A stretch of 64,000 nucleotides of DNA from JAGXKT01 sp964531695 (GCA_964531695.1 CAZHEH010000008.1:34183-98182), one strand, 5' to 3'. Counted from the first letter of the stretch, positions 1 through 8,443 are shown. Notes: generated by a model from the sequence alone, not told the origin. Translations and numbers: made by a program.

Positions 1-1
1 C

Positions 2-64
2 GTCGGCCCGCCGGGCAAGCCGCCCGTGGCCGTCGACGCACAAATGCGCGTGGCGGAGAAGTAG
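2..64 (+). CDS. 3' end of an unidentified gene (partial)
   Basis: An open frame runs in from the left edge and stops with TAG at 62-64, giving about 20 residues that end in VAVDAQMRVAEK. Codon use (G/C in third positions) looks coding and the tandem repeat begins directly after the stop, as expected for intergenic DNA. Too short to assign a family. It could also be chance, since only 21 codons are visible. Confidence 0.35.
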   Translation, partial: VGPPGKPPVAVDAQMRVAEK

Positions 65-660
65 AAAGGGCCGTCAGGGCCGTCTGTTTGCAGCCGCGGG
101 CGAAGTCCCGAGAGAAGCGAAGGACGCAGTGGATGGGTTCGGCCGGGTTGCCGCCGAGGCAAGGCCCGGCAGGGCCGTCTGCCAGTAGCCACGGGCGAAG
201 TCCCAAGCGAAGCGAGGGCCGCAGTCCGTGGATGGGTTCGGCCGGGTTGCCGCCGAGGCAAGGCCCGGCAGGGCCGTCTGCCAGTAGCCACGGGCGAAGT
301 CCCAAGCGAAGCGAGGGCCGCAGNNNNNNNNNNNNNNNNNNNNNNNNNNNNNNNNNNNNNNNNNNNNNNNNNNNNNNNNNNNNNNNNNNNNNNNNNNNNN
401 NNNNNNNNNNNNNNNNNNNNNNNCAAGCGAAGCGAAGGCCGCAGCCCGTGGATGGGTTCGGCCGGGTTGCCGCCGAGGTAAGGCCCGTCAGGGCCGTCTG
501 CCAGTAGCCACGGGCAGAGTCCCAAGCGAAGCGAAGGCCGCAGCCCGTGGATGGGTTCGGCCGGGTTGCCGCCGAGGCAAGGCCCGGCAGGGCCGTCTGC
601 CAGTAGCCACGGGCGAAGTCCCGAGCGAAGCGAGGGCCGCAGCCCGTGGATGAGTAGCGA
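65..660. repeat. 99-bp tandem repeat array, interrupted by an assembly gap
   Basis: The string GGATGGGTTCGG recurs at 131, 230, 450 and 549 and, diverging, at 648, so the period is 99 bp on both sides of the gap. Each unit carries the blocks GCCAGTAGCCACGGGC, AAGCGAAGCGA and AGGCCCGGCAGGGCCGTC; the last is a short palindrome (GGCCC/GGGCC). Units differ by only a few bases. Because 99 is a multiple of three, a frame stays open through the array, but its product is low-complexity and has no upstream ribosome site, so I treat the array as intergenic. The final AGGCCCGTAGGGCCG motif reappears at 672-686 just before the next gene. Confidence 0.9.
324..423. other. assembly gap (100 N)
   Basis: Exactly 100 N bases lie inside the 99-bp repeat array. 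A round 100 is the usual placeholder for a scaffold gap of unknown size, and a tandem repeat is a typical cause, so the real number of repeat units is unknown. Confidence 0.98.
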
Positions 661-701
661 ATTGGAATCAGAGGCCCGTAGGGCCGATTGAGGGCTGGAC
701 G

Positions 702-2570
702 ATGTCAAACGAGACGTGGCAAGACCGTTACAAGGACAAGATCGCCACGGCCGCCGTGGCGATGAAGGAGATCCGCCCGGGCAACAGCATCTTCATAGGC
801 ACGGGCTGCGCCCAGCCGCAGCACTTGGTCAACGCCCTCGTCCGCCATTCGAACCATGTGTACGACGCCCACATCGTGCACCTGCTGACGATGGGCGAGG
901 CCCCCTACGCCGAGGAGCAGTTCCGCGAGCGGTTCAAGATGAACAGCTTCTTCGTGGCCGACAACGTCCGCCACGCCCTGGCCCAGGGCGTCGGCGACTA
1001 CACGCCGATCTTCCTGTCGGATATTCCCCGCGAGTTCGAGCACGGCCGCGTGCCGATCGACGTGGCGCTGATCTCCGTAACCCCGCCCGACGACAACGGG
1101 CTGTGCAGTTTGGGCGTCTCCGTGGACATCGTCAAATCCGCCACGGCCAACGCCAAGCTCGTCATTGCGCAGGTCAACTCCAACATGCCGCGGACGCTCG
1201 GCGACAGCTTCCTGCACGTCAACCAGATCGACGTGCTCGTCCCGCACGACGAGGACCTCGTCGAGGTTCCGCCCCGCGACCCGGACGACGTCCTCCGCCG
1301 CATCGGTCAGAACCTCGCCCGTCTGGTCGAGGACGGCAGCACGATCGAGTGCGGCATCGGGCGGATCCCGCAGGCACTGGCCGAGTTCCTACGCGACAAG
1401 AAGGACCTCGGCGTCCACACGGAAATGTTCAGCGACTGGATCATCGACCTCGTCGAGTGCGGGGCGATCACCTGCGCCAAGAAGACCATCAACCGCGGCA
1501 AGGTCGTCGCCAGCTTCTGCATGGGCTCGCGACGGCTGTACGAGTTCATCGACAACAACCCGTTCTTCGAGTTCCACCCCACCGAGTACGTCAACGACCC
1601 GTTCATCATCGCCCAGCACGACAAGATGGTCGGCATCAACGTCGGCCTGGAGGTCGACTTGACCGGACAGGTCTGCTCGGATTCGCTCGGCTACCAGTTC
1701 TACAGCGGCATCGGCGGACAGGTGGACTTCATCCGCGGCGCGGCCCGCAGCCGAGAGGGCAAGGCCATCATCGCACTGCCCTCGACCGCCCAGGGCGGCA
1801 AGGTCTCGCGGATCGTCAGCCACCTGACCGAGGGCGCGGGCGTCGTCACCACGCGCGGCGACGTGCACTACGTCGTTACCGAGTACGGCATCGCCTACCT
1901 GCACGGCAAGAGCATCCGCGAGCGCTGCCTCGAGCTGATCGACATCGCCCACCCGAAGTTCCGAAACGACCTCATCCAGGCCGCCAAGCAGCAGAGCTAC
2001 CTGCACGAGGACCAGATCGAGCTGGCCTGGGACAAGGTCCGATACCCCGAGGAACTGGAGCGGGCCGAGACGCTGCGCGACGGGACGCAGATTTTCTTCC
2101 GGCCGGTCAAGCCGAGCGACGAGCCGGCGCTTTCGGATATGCTCTACTCGCTCAGTCGCCAGTCGGTCCGAACGCGCTACTTCACCTCGACGATGGCCTT
2201 CCCCCACCGGGACGTGCAGAAGCTCACCAACATCGACTACCGGCACGATCTGGCGATCGTCGGCGTCGTGCCCGGCCTTGGCGAGGACCACATCGTCGCC
2301 ATCGCCCAGTACTTCCTCGACCCGAAGACGCAGGCGGCCGAGGTCGCCTTCATCGTGCAGGACGAGTGGCAGCAGAAAGGCATGGGCACGTTCCTGATGG
2401 ACTACCTCGCCCAGATCGCCCGAAAGCGCGGCGTCAAGCGCTTTTACGCTAAGGTTCTTCCTGAGAATCACGCCATGCTGGCCGTGTTCCACAACTCCGG
2501 CTTCCGCGTCAACACCGAGTTCGACGGCGAGGCATACAGCATCGAGTTCGATCTGACGGCCGAGGAGTAA
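702..2570 (+). CDS. acetyl-CoA hydrolase/CoA-transferase fused to a GNAT acetyltransferase domain
   Basis: 622 residues. The first ~440 match the acetyl-CoA hydrolase / 4-hydroxybutyrate CoA-transferase family, which moves CoA between acyl groups through a glutamyl-CoA intermediate. The HTEMFSD segment carries Glu241 at the place of the family's catalytic glutamate, and the GGxxDFIRGA and EYGIAYLHGKS blocks are also present. From about residue 455 a GNAT domain follows, with the acetyl-CoA binding stretch QQKGMGTFL and the terminal NHAMLAVFHNSGF block. This fusion is known in several bacterial phyla; the GNAT part may acetylate a lysine or sense acetyl-CoA, but its substrate cannot be read from sequence. 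A GAGGG ribosome site lies just upstream of ATG 702. The gene stands alone, with no CoA-pathway neighbours. Confidence 0.9.
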   Translation: MSNETWQDRYKDKIATAAVAMKEIRPGNSIFIGTGCAQPQHLVNALVRHSNHVYDAHIVHLLTMGEAPYAEEQFRERFKMNSFFVADNVRHALAQGVGDYTPIFLSDIPREFEHGRVPIDVALISVTPPDDNGLCSLGVSVDIVKSATANAKLVIAQVNSNMPRTLGDSFLHVNQIDVLVPHDEDLVEVPPRDPDDVLRRIGQNLARLVEDGSTIECGIGRIPQALAEFLRDKKDLGVHTEMFSDWIIDLVECGAITCAKKTINRGKVVASFCMGSRRLYEFIDNNPFFEFHPTEYVNDPFIIAQHDKMVGINVGLEVDLTGQVCSDSLGYQFYSGIGGQVDFIRGAARSREGKAIIALPSTAQGGKVSRIVSHLTEGAGVVTTRGDVHYVVTEYGIAYLHGKSIRERCLELIDIAHPKFRNDLIQAAKQQSYLHEDQIELAWDKVRYPEELERAETLRDGTQIFFRPVKPSDEPALSDMLYSLSRQSVRTRYFTSTMAFPHRDVQKLTNIDYRHDLAIVGVVPGLGEDHIVAIAQYFLDPKTQAAEVAFIVQDEWQQKGMGTFLMDYLAQIARKRGVKRFYAKVLPENHAMLAVFHNSGFRVNTEFDGEAYSIEFDLTAEE

Positions 2571-2693
2571 TCCCCCTCGACGCGGAGAACACGGAGACAC
2601 ACTGGCTTCGACGTTCGGGGTTCGACGTTCGACGCAAAAGCGCATGCTGCTGCGCGGCGCGCTTGCTGAGAACTGATGGCTGATAGCTGCTGT

Positions 2694-2709
2694 TGTTCCA
2701 CGTGGAACA
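2694..2709. other. parS-like centromere site (perfect 16-bp palindrome)
   Basis: TGTTCCACGTGGAACA is a perfect inverted repeat and matches the conserved bacterial parS consensus (TGTTNCACGTGNAACA), the site bound by ParB during chromosome segregation. It lies in intergenic DNA between the CoA-transferase gene and a small membrane-protein gene. No parA or parB is visible in the window. A chance perfect 16-mer palindrome of this exact consensus is unlikely, but binding is inferred, not shown. Confidence 0.7.
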
Positions 2710-2720
2710 CCCGTTTGCGG

Positions 2721-2900
2721 GACGCGATTCTGCGCACGACCGCGTCGTTTCGGGCATGTCTCGCCGCGCTTCTCCCGGCCGCGACCGCAGTTGCGCCGCA
2801 CGCCCCGGCCCGGAGTTTTGACGACCCACTTGGGCGCGACCGTGCGCGCAAACGCGTTACTGTTCCACAGCGCGACCCGATCCTGCGCACGAACGCGTCG
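2721..2900 (+). repeat. pair of imperfect 27-bp direct repeats beside the parS-like site
   Basis: GACGCGATTCTGCGCACGAC at 2721 and GACCCGATCCTGCGCACGAA at 2874 begin two copies that agree at 24 of 27 positions and both end in CGCGTCG. A weaker relative (CGTGCGCGCAAACGCGTTA) lies between them near 2841. Each strong copy is preceded by TGTTCCAC, complete as the palindrome upstream of copy one and reduced to the left half (2861-2868) upstream of copy two. Confidence 0.55.
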
Positions 2901-3003
2901 CCTCCGCCGCCCGCCGTCGTGGGTGGCACGGCCGTCTCCGACAGGCGCCGCGAGCCGGCGCTCAACGGTTGCAGGCGGGTCCGCGGTGCGGGAAGATATC
3001 CAT

Positions 3004-3468
3004 ATGGGCAGACGCGAGTATCGCCGCGGGCCGAACGCGGACAACCGGACGTCGGCCCGACCTCCTCGGGCGTCCGAAGCCCGGCTTCTGGAGCGGCTCA
3101 GCGGCCACGGCCTCTACGTCGCCGGCGTTGCGCTGGGCCTACTCCCTTGGTCGGGCGGCGCTCCTGATATCACGGACGGCTTCCTGTGCGCCGGCGCGTG
3201 GGCCTGCCTGGTCACGTGGGCCGTGATGGCCGTGCGCAGCGGGCGGGGAATGATCTGGCGTCCGATTCTCGCCTTCGTGGTGTTGGGCCAGAGCACAATG
3301 TTCCTCGATCCGGCGCTCGGCTGCTTCGCGAAGGGAGTAGGCGACGCAGTGGCGGTCGTTTATGCGCTCGGCATTCCGTTCGTCCTGCTGGGCCCACTCA
3401 TTTCGGGGTTCATCATCTGGCTGCGAAGCGACGCCGAAGGAAGGCGACGGATGATCGACGGCCATTAG
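3004..3468 (+). CDS. small integral membrane protein, unknown function
   Basis: 154 residues when started at ATG 3004, which has a GGGAAG-type ribosome site a few bases upstream. The first ~40 residues are polar and arginine-rich; then about three to four hydrophobic segments follow (GLYVAGVALGLLPW, GFLCAGAWACLVTWAVMAV, WRPILAFVVLGQSTMFL and GIPFVLLGPLISGFIIWL), ending in a short basic tail. A longer frame opens at 2791, but its extra N-terminus is arginine-rich and runs through repeat-like DNA, so I prefer 3004. No family recognised; the arrangement resembles small polytopic hypothetical proteins common in planctomycetes. Confidence 0.6.
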   Translation: MGRREYRRGPNADNRTSARPPRASEARLLERLSGHGLYVAGVALGLLPWSGGAPDITDGFLCAGAWACLVTWAVMAVRSGRGMIWRPILAFVVLGQSTMFLDPALGCFAKGVGDAVAVVYALGIPFVLLGPLISGFIIWLRSDAEGRRRMIDGH

Positions 3469-3603
3469 CACAACGCGCGCAGAGACGCTCGAGGCACCCC
3501 AAGCCACCAGCGGCCGACCGCAGACCCATACGGCTGGGCAAGCCAGCCGTGCCACACCGAACGTCGAACGCTGTATGTCTCGCCGCCCTCCGCGTTGAGA
3601 GAA

Positions 3604-4404
3604 TTACGCCCCCGCCTTCTCCATATGCACGTCCATCTGCGGGAAGGGGATGCCGATGCCGGCATCGTCCAGGGCCACCTTGGCCGCCCGCGTCGTCGCG
3701 TCGAGCGTCACCCAGTAATCCGCCGACTTGGTCCACACGCGGAGCTGCCAGTCGATCGACGAGTCGCCCAGTCCCAGCAGGACGATCTGCGGCGCCGGGT
3801 CGTCCAGCACGGTCTCGACCCCCGCGGCCGCACGGGTCAGCACCTCGCGGGCCCGGTCCAGGTCGGCGGGGTATTCCGTCCCGACGGACACGTCCACGCG
3901 GCGCGTGTCGTGGAACGAGTAGTTCTCGATGATCGAGCCAAAGACCTTGCCGTTCGGCACGATGATACGGCGGTTGTCCACCGAATCCATCTCGGTCGTG
4001 AAAAGCGAGATCTCCGCCACCGTACCGAGCTGCCCCTCGACCTTGATGAAGTCCCCCTCGCCGAACGGGTGGAAGATCAGCAGCATCACGCCGCCGGCAA
4101 GGTTCGAGAGCGTGCCCTGCAGCGCCAGCCCGATGGCCAGAACGGCGGCACCCAGCACGGCCGCGAAGCTCGTGGTCTCCACTCCGAACACGCCCAGGCA
4201 CGCGATGACCGCCAGGACCATCAGGCCCCAGCGCGTCAGCCGCCCGAGGAACCGCGCCAGCGTGGCCTCCATCTTCGTGGCGGAGAGCTTCCGCGTCACG
4301 AGTCGGCCCAGCCAGCCCGAGACCAGCCAGGCCAGAAACAGCAGCACCAACACGCCGATGATCGGCGGGACGTACACCACCAGCAGATTCCAGACGTAGT
4401 CCAT
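3604..4404 (-). CDS. MscS-family small-conductance mechanosensitive channel
   Basis: 266 residues, start ATG at 4404 with GGAG eight bases upstream. Three N-terminal hydrophobic segments (residues ~5-30, ~55-78, ~82-110) precede the characteristic pore helix, with the glycine/alanine-rich stretch AAVLGAAVLAIGLALQGTLS, then the MscS beta domain (PFGEGDFIKVEGQLGTVAEI, RRIIVPNGKVFGSIIENYS) and a C-terminal alpha/beta portion. The family releases solutes through the inner membrane upon hypo-osmotic shock. Length and domain order match the core MscS type. The gene converges with nothing and is transcribed away from the beta-helix gene, whose start lies 228 bp off on the other strand. Confidence 0.93.
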   Translation of the reverse strand: MDYVWNLLVVYVPPIIGVLVLLFLAWLVSGWLGRLVTRKLSATKMEATLARFLGRLTRWGLMVLAVIACLGVFGVETTSFAAVLGAAVLAIGLALQGTLSNLAGGVMLLIFHPFGEGDFIKVEGQLGTVAEISLFTTEMDSVDNRRIIVPNGKVFGSIIENYSFHDTRRVDVSVGTEYPADLDRAREVLTRAAAGVETVLDDPAPQIVLLGLGDSSIDWQLRVWTKSADYWVTLDATTRAAKVALDDAGIGIPFPQMDVHMEKAGA

Positions 4405-4632
4405 CGGACTTCTCCTTGTTCGGCGTCCGGCCATGCCCGGCGTGACCGGCCGGAGGGGCAGGACGCAAGTCACGTGCTGACAGATTGTAGGCAGTGTCGC
4501 GTGGCAAAACCGGAGGTTCGGCCCCCCGAAACGCCTGCGCACCACGGGGTTGCGGCCCGCTCCACTTCGGGCTTGCAGTCCGTCGCCGAGCCCCGCAACA
4601 TGGGCAGCTTGCATCAACCAGGAGATTCGTGC

Positions 4633-6714
4633 ATGCCAGACGCAAGTGAGAACGTGATTCGCGTGTCCCCTGACGGCCCCATCGCGAGCATCTCCGCCGC
4701 CCGTGACGCGGCCCGCAAGCTCGACCGCGCGCCCGGCCGGCCGGCCGTGGTGATCCTTCCCGGGGGCAGACACCGCGTCGGCGAGCCGCTGAAGCTCACC
4801 TCTGAGGACTCGAATGTGACGTACCGCTCGGCCGAGGGCCAACAGGCGGTCATCGACGCGGGCATGCCCGTCACGGGCTGGCAGCCGGCCACGGTCAACG
4901 GCGACGTCGCCTACTGGAAGGCGGATGCCTCGGCCGTCATGGACGAGATCGGCTACTTCCGGCAGCTCTTCGTCAACGGCCGGCGGGCCACGCGCAGCCG
5001 CCTGCCCAAGACGGACTACTACTGGATCGACGACGTGCCCGAGATGGACTTCTCCCAGGCCCATCACGCGGAAGGGGTACAGAAGCACCGGTTCGTCGCC
5101 AAGGAAGGCCACTGGCAGGAGTTCGCCAACATCCGGGACGTGAACGTGGTCGTGATGCACTGGTGGCACGACGACCGCCGCCCGGTCGAGTCGTACGACC
5201 CCGCCACGCGGACGGTCAAGCTGGCCGAGGAGACGTTCCGCCCGCTCGTGGACGACATGGACCCGCGCTGGGCCCGATACTACATCGACAACGTCAAGGA
5301 AGGCCTCGCCGAGCCCGGCGACTGGTACCTCGACCGGGCCGAGAAGTGCCTGTACTACGTTCCCCAAGAGGGCGAGACACCGGAGAGCGTCGAGGCGGTC
5401 GCGGCCGGTCCGGCCGCGCTGTTGCAGATCGCCGGCGACCCCGACGCGGGCGAGTACGTCGAGAACGTCCGCTTCGAGGGGCTGTCCTTCGAGGGCAGCG
5501 ACTGGCGGATGCACTCGAGGGCCGCCCAGTCCAACGCGGACCTGCCCGGCGCGCTGTCGCTGGTCGGCGCCCGGGGCGTGGTCTTCGAGGATAGCGCCAT
5601 CCGGCACGTCGGCAACTACGCCCTGACGATCGGCGACGGCTGCACCGACTGCCGGCTCGTCGGCTGCACGATCGAGGATATCGGCGCCGGCGGCGTGATG
5701 ATCGACGGCGGAAACGCCAAGTCTCCCATCGCCCGCCGCACGGGCGAGATCGCCATCTGCGACTGCCACATCCACGCTCTCGGCCGCGTGCACCACGCCG
5801 GGGCGGGCATCCTGATGCGGAACGCCTACCGCGGAGTCATCACGCACAACCACATCCACGACATGTTCTACACGGGCATCTCGATCGGATGGGTCTGGGG
5901 CTACGGCGACACGGTCAGCCGCGATCACCGCATCGAGTTCAACCACCTGCACGACATCGGGCAGGGGCAGCTCAACGACATGGGCGCGATCTACCTGCTG
6001 GGTATCCAGCCGGGCACCGCCATCCGCAACAACCTCATCCACGACGTCAACGGCTTCAAGTACGGCGGCTGGGGCATCTACCCCGACGAGGGCTCCGGAC
6101 ACGTCGTGATCGAGAACAACGTGATCTTCGACTGCAAGAGCCAGTGCTTCCACCTGCATTACGGCCGTGAGAACGAGGTCCGCAACAACGTCTGGGCCTT
6201 CGCCCACGAGGGCATCGTCGCCATCAGCCGCGGCAACGAGACCTACCTGCCCGAGAAGCACGCCATCCCGGACGGGCGGATCTCGAACGCCCTGACGTTC
6301 GAGCGGAACATCGTCATCACCGACGGCAGCCCGGTGTTCCTCGGCGGCATGGAGAAGTGGATCGGCGACGAGAGCGGAAACCTGGAGGTCGGCAACTTCA
6401 TCAGCGATCTCAACTGCTTCTTCGACGTCTCCGGCAAGGACATCTGGGCCGCCAATGGCGGGCACCTGATCGAGAAGGAGGGCTACGATCGCGAGTTCTC
6501 CTGGCGGGAGTGGCTCGATCTGGGCAACGACCGGCACTCGATCGTGGCGGATCCCAAGTGCAGGAGCATCGCCGACAGGGACTTCACGCTGGCCGAGGAT
6601 TCCCCGGCCTTCGAGCTGGGCTTCAAATCGATCGACCTTTCGACGGTCGGCCCGCGCCCGGCCGGGCAGCGCGGCGCGCCGAGCGTGCCCGCCGACCGCC
6701 GGCCCAACCGCTGA
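4633..6714 (+). CDS. right-handed parallel beta-helix protein, probable polysaccharide-active enzyme
   Basis: 693 residues from ATG 4633, which has AGGAG at 4619-4623. The N-terminus (SISAARDAARKL, VVILPGGRHRV) resembles the cap of parallel beta-helix glycan enzymes, and the centre carries many beta-helix coils with spaced N and D ladders (RNNLIHDVN, VIENNVIFD, VRNNVWAF, ERNIVIT). The phrase LFVNGRRATRSRLPK is typical of beta-helix proteins grouped with GH141, so that family is my best guess. No signal peptide is visible, so it appears cytoplasmic unless the start is misplaced. A GH29 fucosidase lies 480 bp downstream on the same strand, which supports a role on fucose- or rhamnose-containing glycans (inference). 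It precedes the zincin gene by only 7 bp. Confidence 0.8.
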   Translation: MPDASENVIRVSPDGPIASISAARDAARKLDRAPGRPAVVILPGGRHRVGEPLKLTSEDSNVTYRSAEGQQAVIDAGMPVTGWQPATVNGDVAYWKADASAVMDEIGYFRQLFVNGRRATRSRLPKTDYYWIDDVPEMDFSQAHHAEGVQKHRFVAKEGHWQEFANIRDVNVVVMHWWHDDRRPVESYDPATRTVKLAEETFRPLVDDMDPRWARYYIDNVKEGLAEPGDWYLDRAEKCLYYVPQEGETPESVEAVAAGPAALLQIAGDPDAGEYVENVRFEGLSFEGSDWRMHSRAAQSNADLPGALSLVGARGVVFEDSAIRHVGNYALTIGDGCTDCRLVGCTIEDIGAGGVMIDGGNAKSPIARRTGEIAICDCHIHALGRVHHAGAGILMRNAYRGVITHNHIHDMFYTGISIGWVWGYGDTVSRDHRIEFNHLHDIGQGQLNDMGAIYLLGIQPGTAIRNNLIHDVNGFKYGGWGIYPDEGSGHVVIENNVIFDCKSQCFHLHYGRENEVRNNVWAFAHEGIVAISRGNETYLPEKHAIPDGRISNALTFERNIVITDGSPVFLGGMEKWIGDESGNLEVGNFISDLNCFFDVSGKDIWAANGGHLIEKEGYDREFSWREWLDLGNDRHSIVADPKCRSIADRDFTLAEDSPAFELGFKSIDLSTVGPRPAGQRGAPSVPADRRPNR

Positions 6715-6721
6715 GGCGGGC

Positions 6722-7108
6722 ATGAACGCCGCACTGCGAGAACGCTTCGACCGGATCCTGGAGCAAGTCCTGGCCGATTTGCCCGAGGCCCTTCAGCGGC
6801 GGCTGGAGGAAGTTCCGGTCATCGCCGACGACCGCCCGCCGCGTGAGCTGCTTCGCCGCTTCGGCGCGCGGGATCCGCGGAACATCCGTGGGCTTTACAC
6901 CGGGATCCCGCTCGTGCGCCGGAGCGTGATGCACTCGGGCACCCTGCCCGATCGCATCAGCATCTATCGCGAGGGCATCGTCGCCGGCGCCGGCGGCCCC
7001 CGCAGCGACGACGCCGCGCTGAAGGACGAGATCCGCCGCACGGTGCTGCACGAGATCGGGCACCATTTCGGCCTCGGCGAAGGGGACCTCCGCGGGCTGG
7101 GTTACTGA
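6722..7108 (+). CDS. small metallopeptidase-like zincin (PF06262 type)
   Basis: 128 residues. The zinc-binding HExxH motif is residues 110-114 (TVLHEIGHHFGL) close to the C-terminus, as in the short 'metallopeptidase family protein' group (PF06262, zincin_1), with the E-rich turn GLGEGDL after it. Members are about 110-140 residues and their natural substrates are not established. The start codon follows the beta-helix stop by 7 bp, so the two are probably co-transcribed. GGCGGGC just upstream offers only a weak ribosome site. Confidence 0.82.
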   Translation: MNAALRERFDRILEQVLADLPEALQRRLEEVPVIADDRPPRELLRRFGARDPRNIRGLYTGIPLVRRSVMHSGTLPDRISIYREGIVAGAGGPRSDDAALKDEIRRTVLHEIGHHFGLGEGDLRGLGY

Positions 7109-7129
7109 GCGGCCGAGTCGACGCCGTCC

Positions 7130-7157
7130 TTGCATCCCGTGGGCGGCGTGATATGCT
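7130..7157 (+). promoter_or_regulatory. candidate promoter for the alpha-L-fucosidase gene
   Basis: TTGCAT (7130-7135), 16-bp spacer, TATGCT (7152-7157), ending about 35 bp before ATG 7193. Spacing and hexamers fit a housekeeping sigma promoter. Confidence 0.5.
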
Positions 7158-7192
7158 GCCTCGTCCGCCCGCACCGAGCACAAGGACCCGAC

Positions 7193-8443
7193 ATGGCCAA
7201 CGCACTGCCGACGCAGCGCCAACTGGAATTCCAGGACTGGGAATTCGGCGTCTTCATTCACTATCTACTGGGTATCTACGCCACCAAGGAGTACCGGGCC
7301 GAGCACGACCGGGTCGGGCCCGAGGTCTTCCGCCCGACGGAGATCGATTGCGACCAGTGGGCGCGGCTCGCCGCCGAGGCCGGCGCACGGTACATGGTCT
7401 TCACCGCCAAGCACCACGACGGCTTCTGCCTGTGGCCCTCCGCGCTGACGCCGGAGTTCTCCGTCGCGGCCACACCGTGGAAGGAAGGCAAGGGCGACGT
7501 CGTCCGGGAGTACGTGGACGCCTGCAGGCGCCACGGACTGGCGGTCGGGCTGTACTACTCCCCCTTCGATGCCCACGTGCCCTCCTACCAGACCGATCCC
7601 AAACGCTACGACGACTACTTCATCGGGCACATGCGCGAGCTGCTGGGCAACTACGGGGACATCGACATCCTGTGGTTCGACGGCGCCTTCTCCGAGGGCC
7701 ACTCCTACGACTGGCAGCGGATCATCCGCGAGATCCGGGGGCTGCAACCCGATGTGCTGATCTTCAACATGGGCGACCCGGACTTCCGCTGGGTCGGCAA
7801 CGAGGCCGGCATCGCGCCCCGCCCGTGCTGGAACATCGTCGACCACGTGCCCTTCTCGATCGAATCGGATCTCACAGAGGAGATCGAGCAGCCCACCTGG
7901 CTCCCGGCCGAGTGCGACTGCCGCATCCGGTACCGCGGCTGGGCCTGGAATGGGGCGGACGACCCGCTCAAGTCCCTCGATGAACTGATGGGACTGTACT
8001 ACTACTCCGTCGGCCGGGGCTGCAACCTGCTGCTGAATGTGGGCCCGGACCTGCGCGGGATCGTCCATGAAGATGACGCCGCCCGGCTGCTCGAGTTCGG
8101 CACGGAGATCCGACGGCGCTTCGGCACTCCGCTGGCGACGCTGGAGGACTGCCGCGCCGAGGACTGCCGCTGGAGCTACGAGCCGGAGGAACCCTTCCTG
8201 CTCGATCACGTGGTACTCGGCGAGGACTTGACCGGAGGGGAACACGTACGGCGGTTCGCGGTCCACATCGCCCCTGCACCCGAGGGAAAGCCCGTGACCG
8301 TCTACGAGGGCCGGAACATCGGCCACAAGGCCATCTGCCCGTTCCCCACGGTCAAGGCGCGGGCCGCATGGATCGAGATCACCGACTCGGACGGCTCGGC
8401 CAATCTGTCGAAGCTCGAACTCCACAATGCGGGGGGAACGTAG
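7193..8443 (+). CDS. GH29 alpha-L-fucosidase
   Basis: 416 residues. It hydrolyses alpha-L-fucosyl linkages by a retaining mechanism. The family's opening FGVFIHYLLG, the substrate-pocket block YMVFTAKHHDGFCLW (residues 68-82) and the nucleophile motif DILWFDG with Asp163 are all present. GCNLLLNVGPD marks the end of the barrel, and about 100 residues of beta-rich C-terminal domain follow. I chose ATG 7193, with AAGGA at 7182-7186, because the family's conserved region starts within 20 residues of it; the frame opens earlier at 7130 with unlike sequence. No signal peptide, so an intracellular enzyme acting on imported oligosaccharides is likely. Confidence 0.93.
   Translation: MANALPTQRQLEFQDWEFGVFIHYLLGIYATKEYRAEHDRVGPEVFRPTEIDCDQWARLAAEAGARYMVFTAKHHDGFCLWPSALTPEFSVAATPWKEGKGDVVREYVDACRRHGLAVGLYYSPFDAHVPSYQTDPKRYDDYFIGHMRELLGNYGDIDILWFDGAFSEGHSYDWQRIIREIRGLQPDVLIFNMGDPDFRWVGNEAGIAPRPCWNIVDHVPFSIESDLTEEIEQPTWLPAECDCRIRYRGWAWNGADDPLKSLDELMGLYYYSVGRGCNLLLNVGPDLRGIVHEDDAARLLEFGTEIRRRFGTPLATLEDCRAEDCRWSYEPEEPFLLDHVVLGEDLTGGEHVRRFAVHIAPAPEGKPVTVYEGRNIGHKAICPFPTVKARAAWIEITDSDGSANLSKLELHNAGGT

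Larger units (their letters stand above)
2571..3003. other. 433-bp intergenic region with parS-like site and decayed repeats
   Basis: No convincing gene is present. The left part holds low-complexity phrases (TTCGACGTTCGGGGTTCGACGTTCGACG, written here as short TTCGACG units, then ACTGATGGCTGATAGCTG) that look like dispersed repeat debris. The parS-like palindrome is central. After it, a 27-bp unit at 2721-2747 recurs at 2874-2900 with three mismatches, the second copy also being preceded by TGTTCCAC. Confidence 0.6.

Noticed and set aside
88..507. Open frame through the 99-bp repeats
   Set aside because: It is open only because the unit is a multiple of three; it crosses the N gap, has no ribosome site, and its residues are low-complexity.
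3604..6723. 1039-codon open frame on the minus strand across the beta-helix gene
   Set aside because: Only its C-terminal 266 residues (MscS) look like protein; the rest is the antisense of a well-supported beta-helix gene and has a Val/Asp/Ala bias typical of GC-rich shadow frames.
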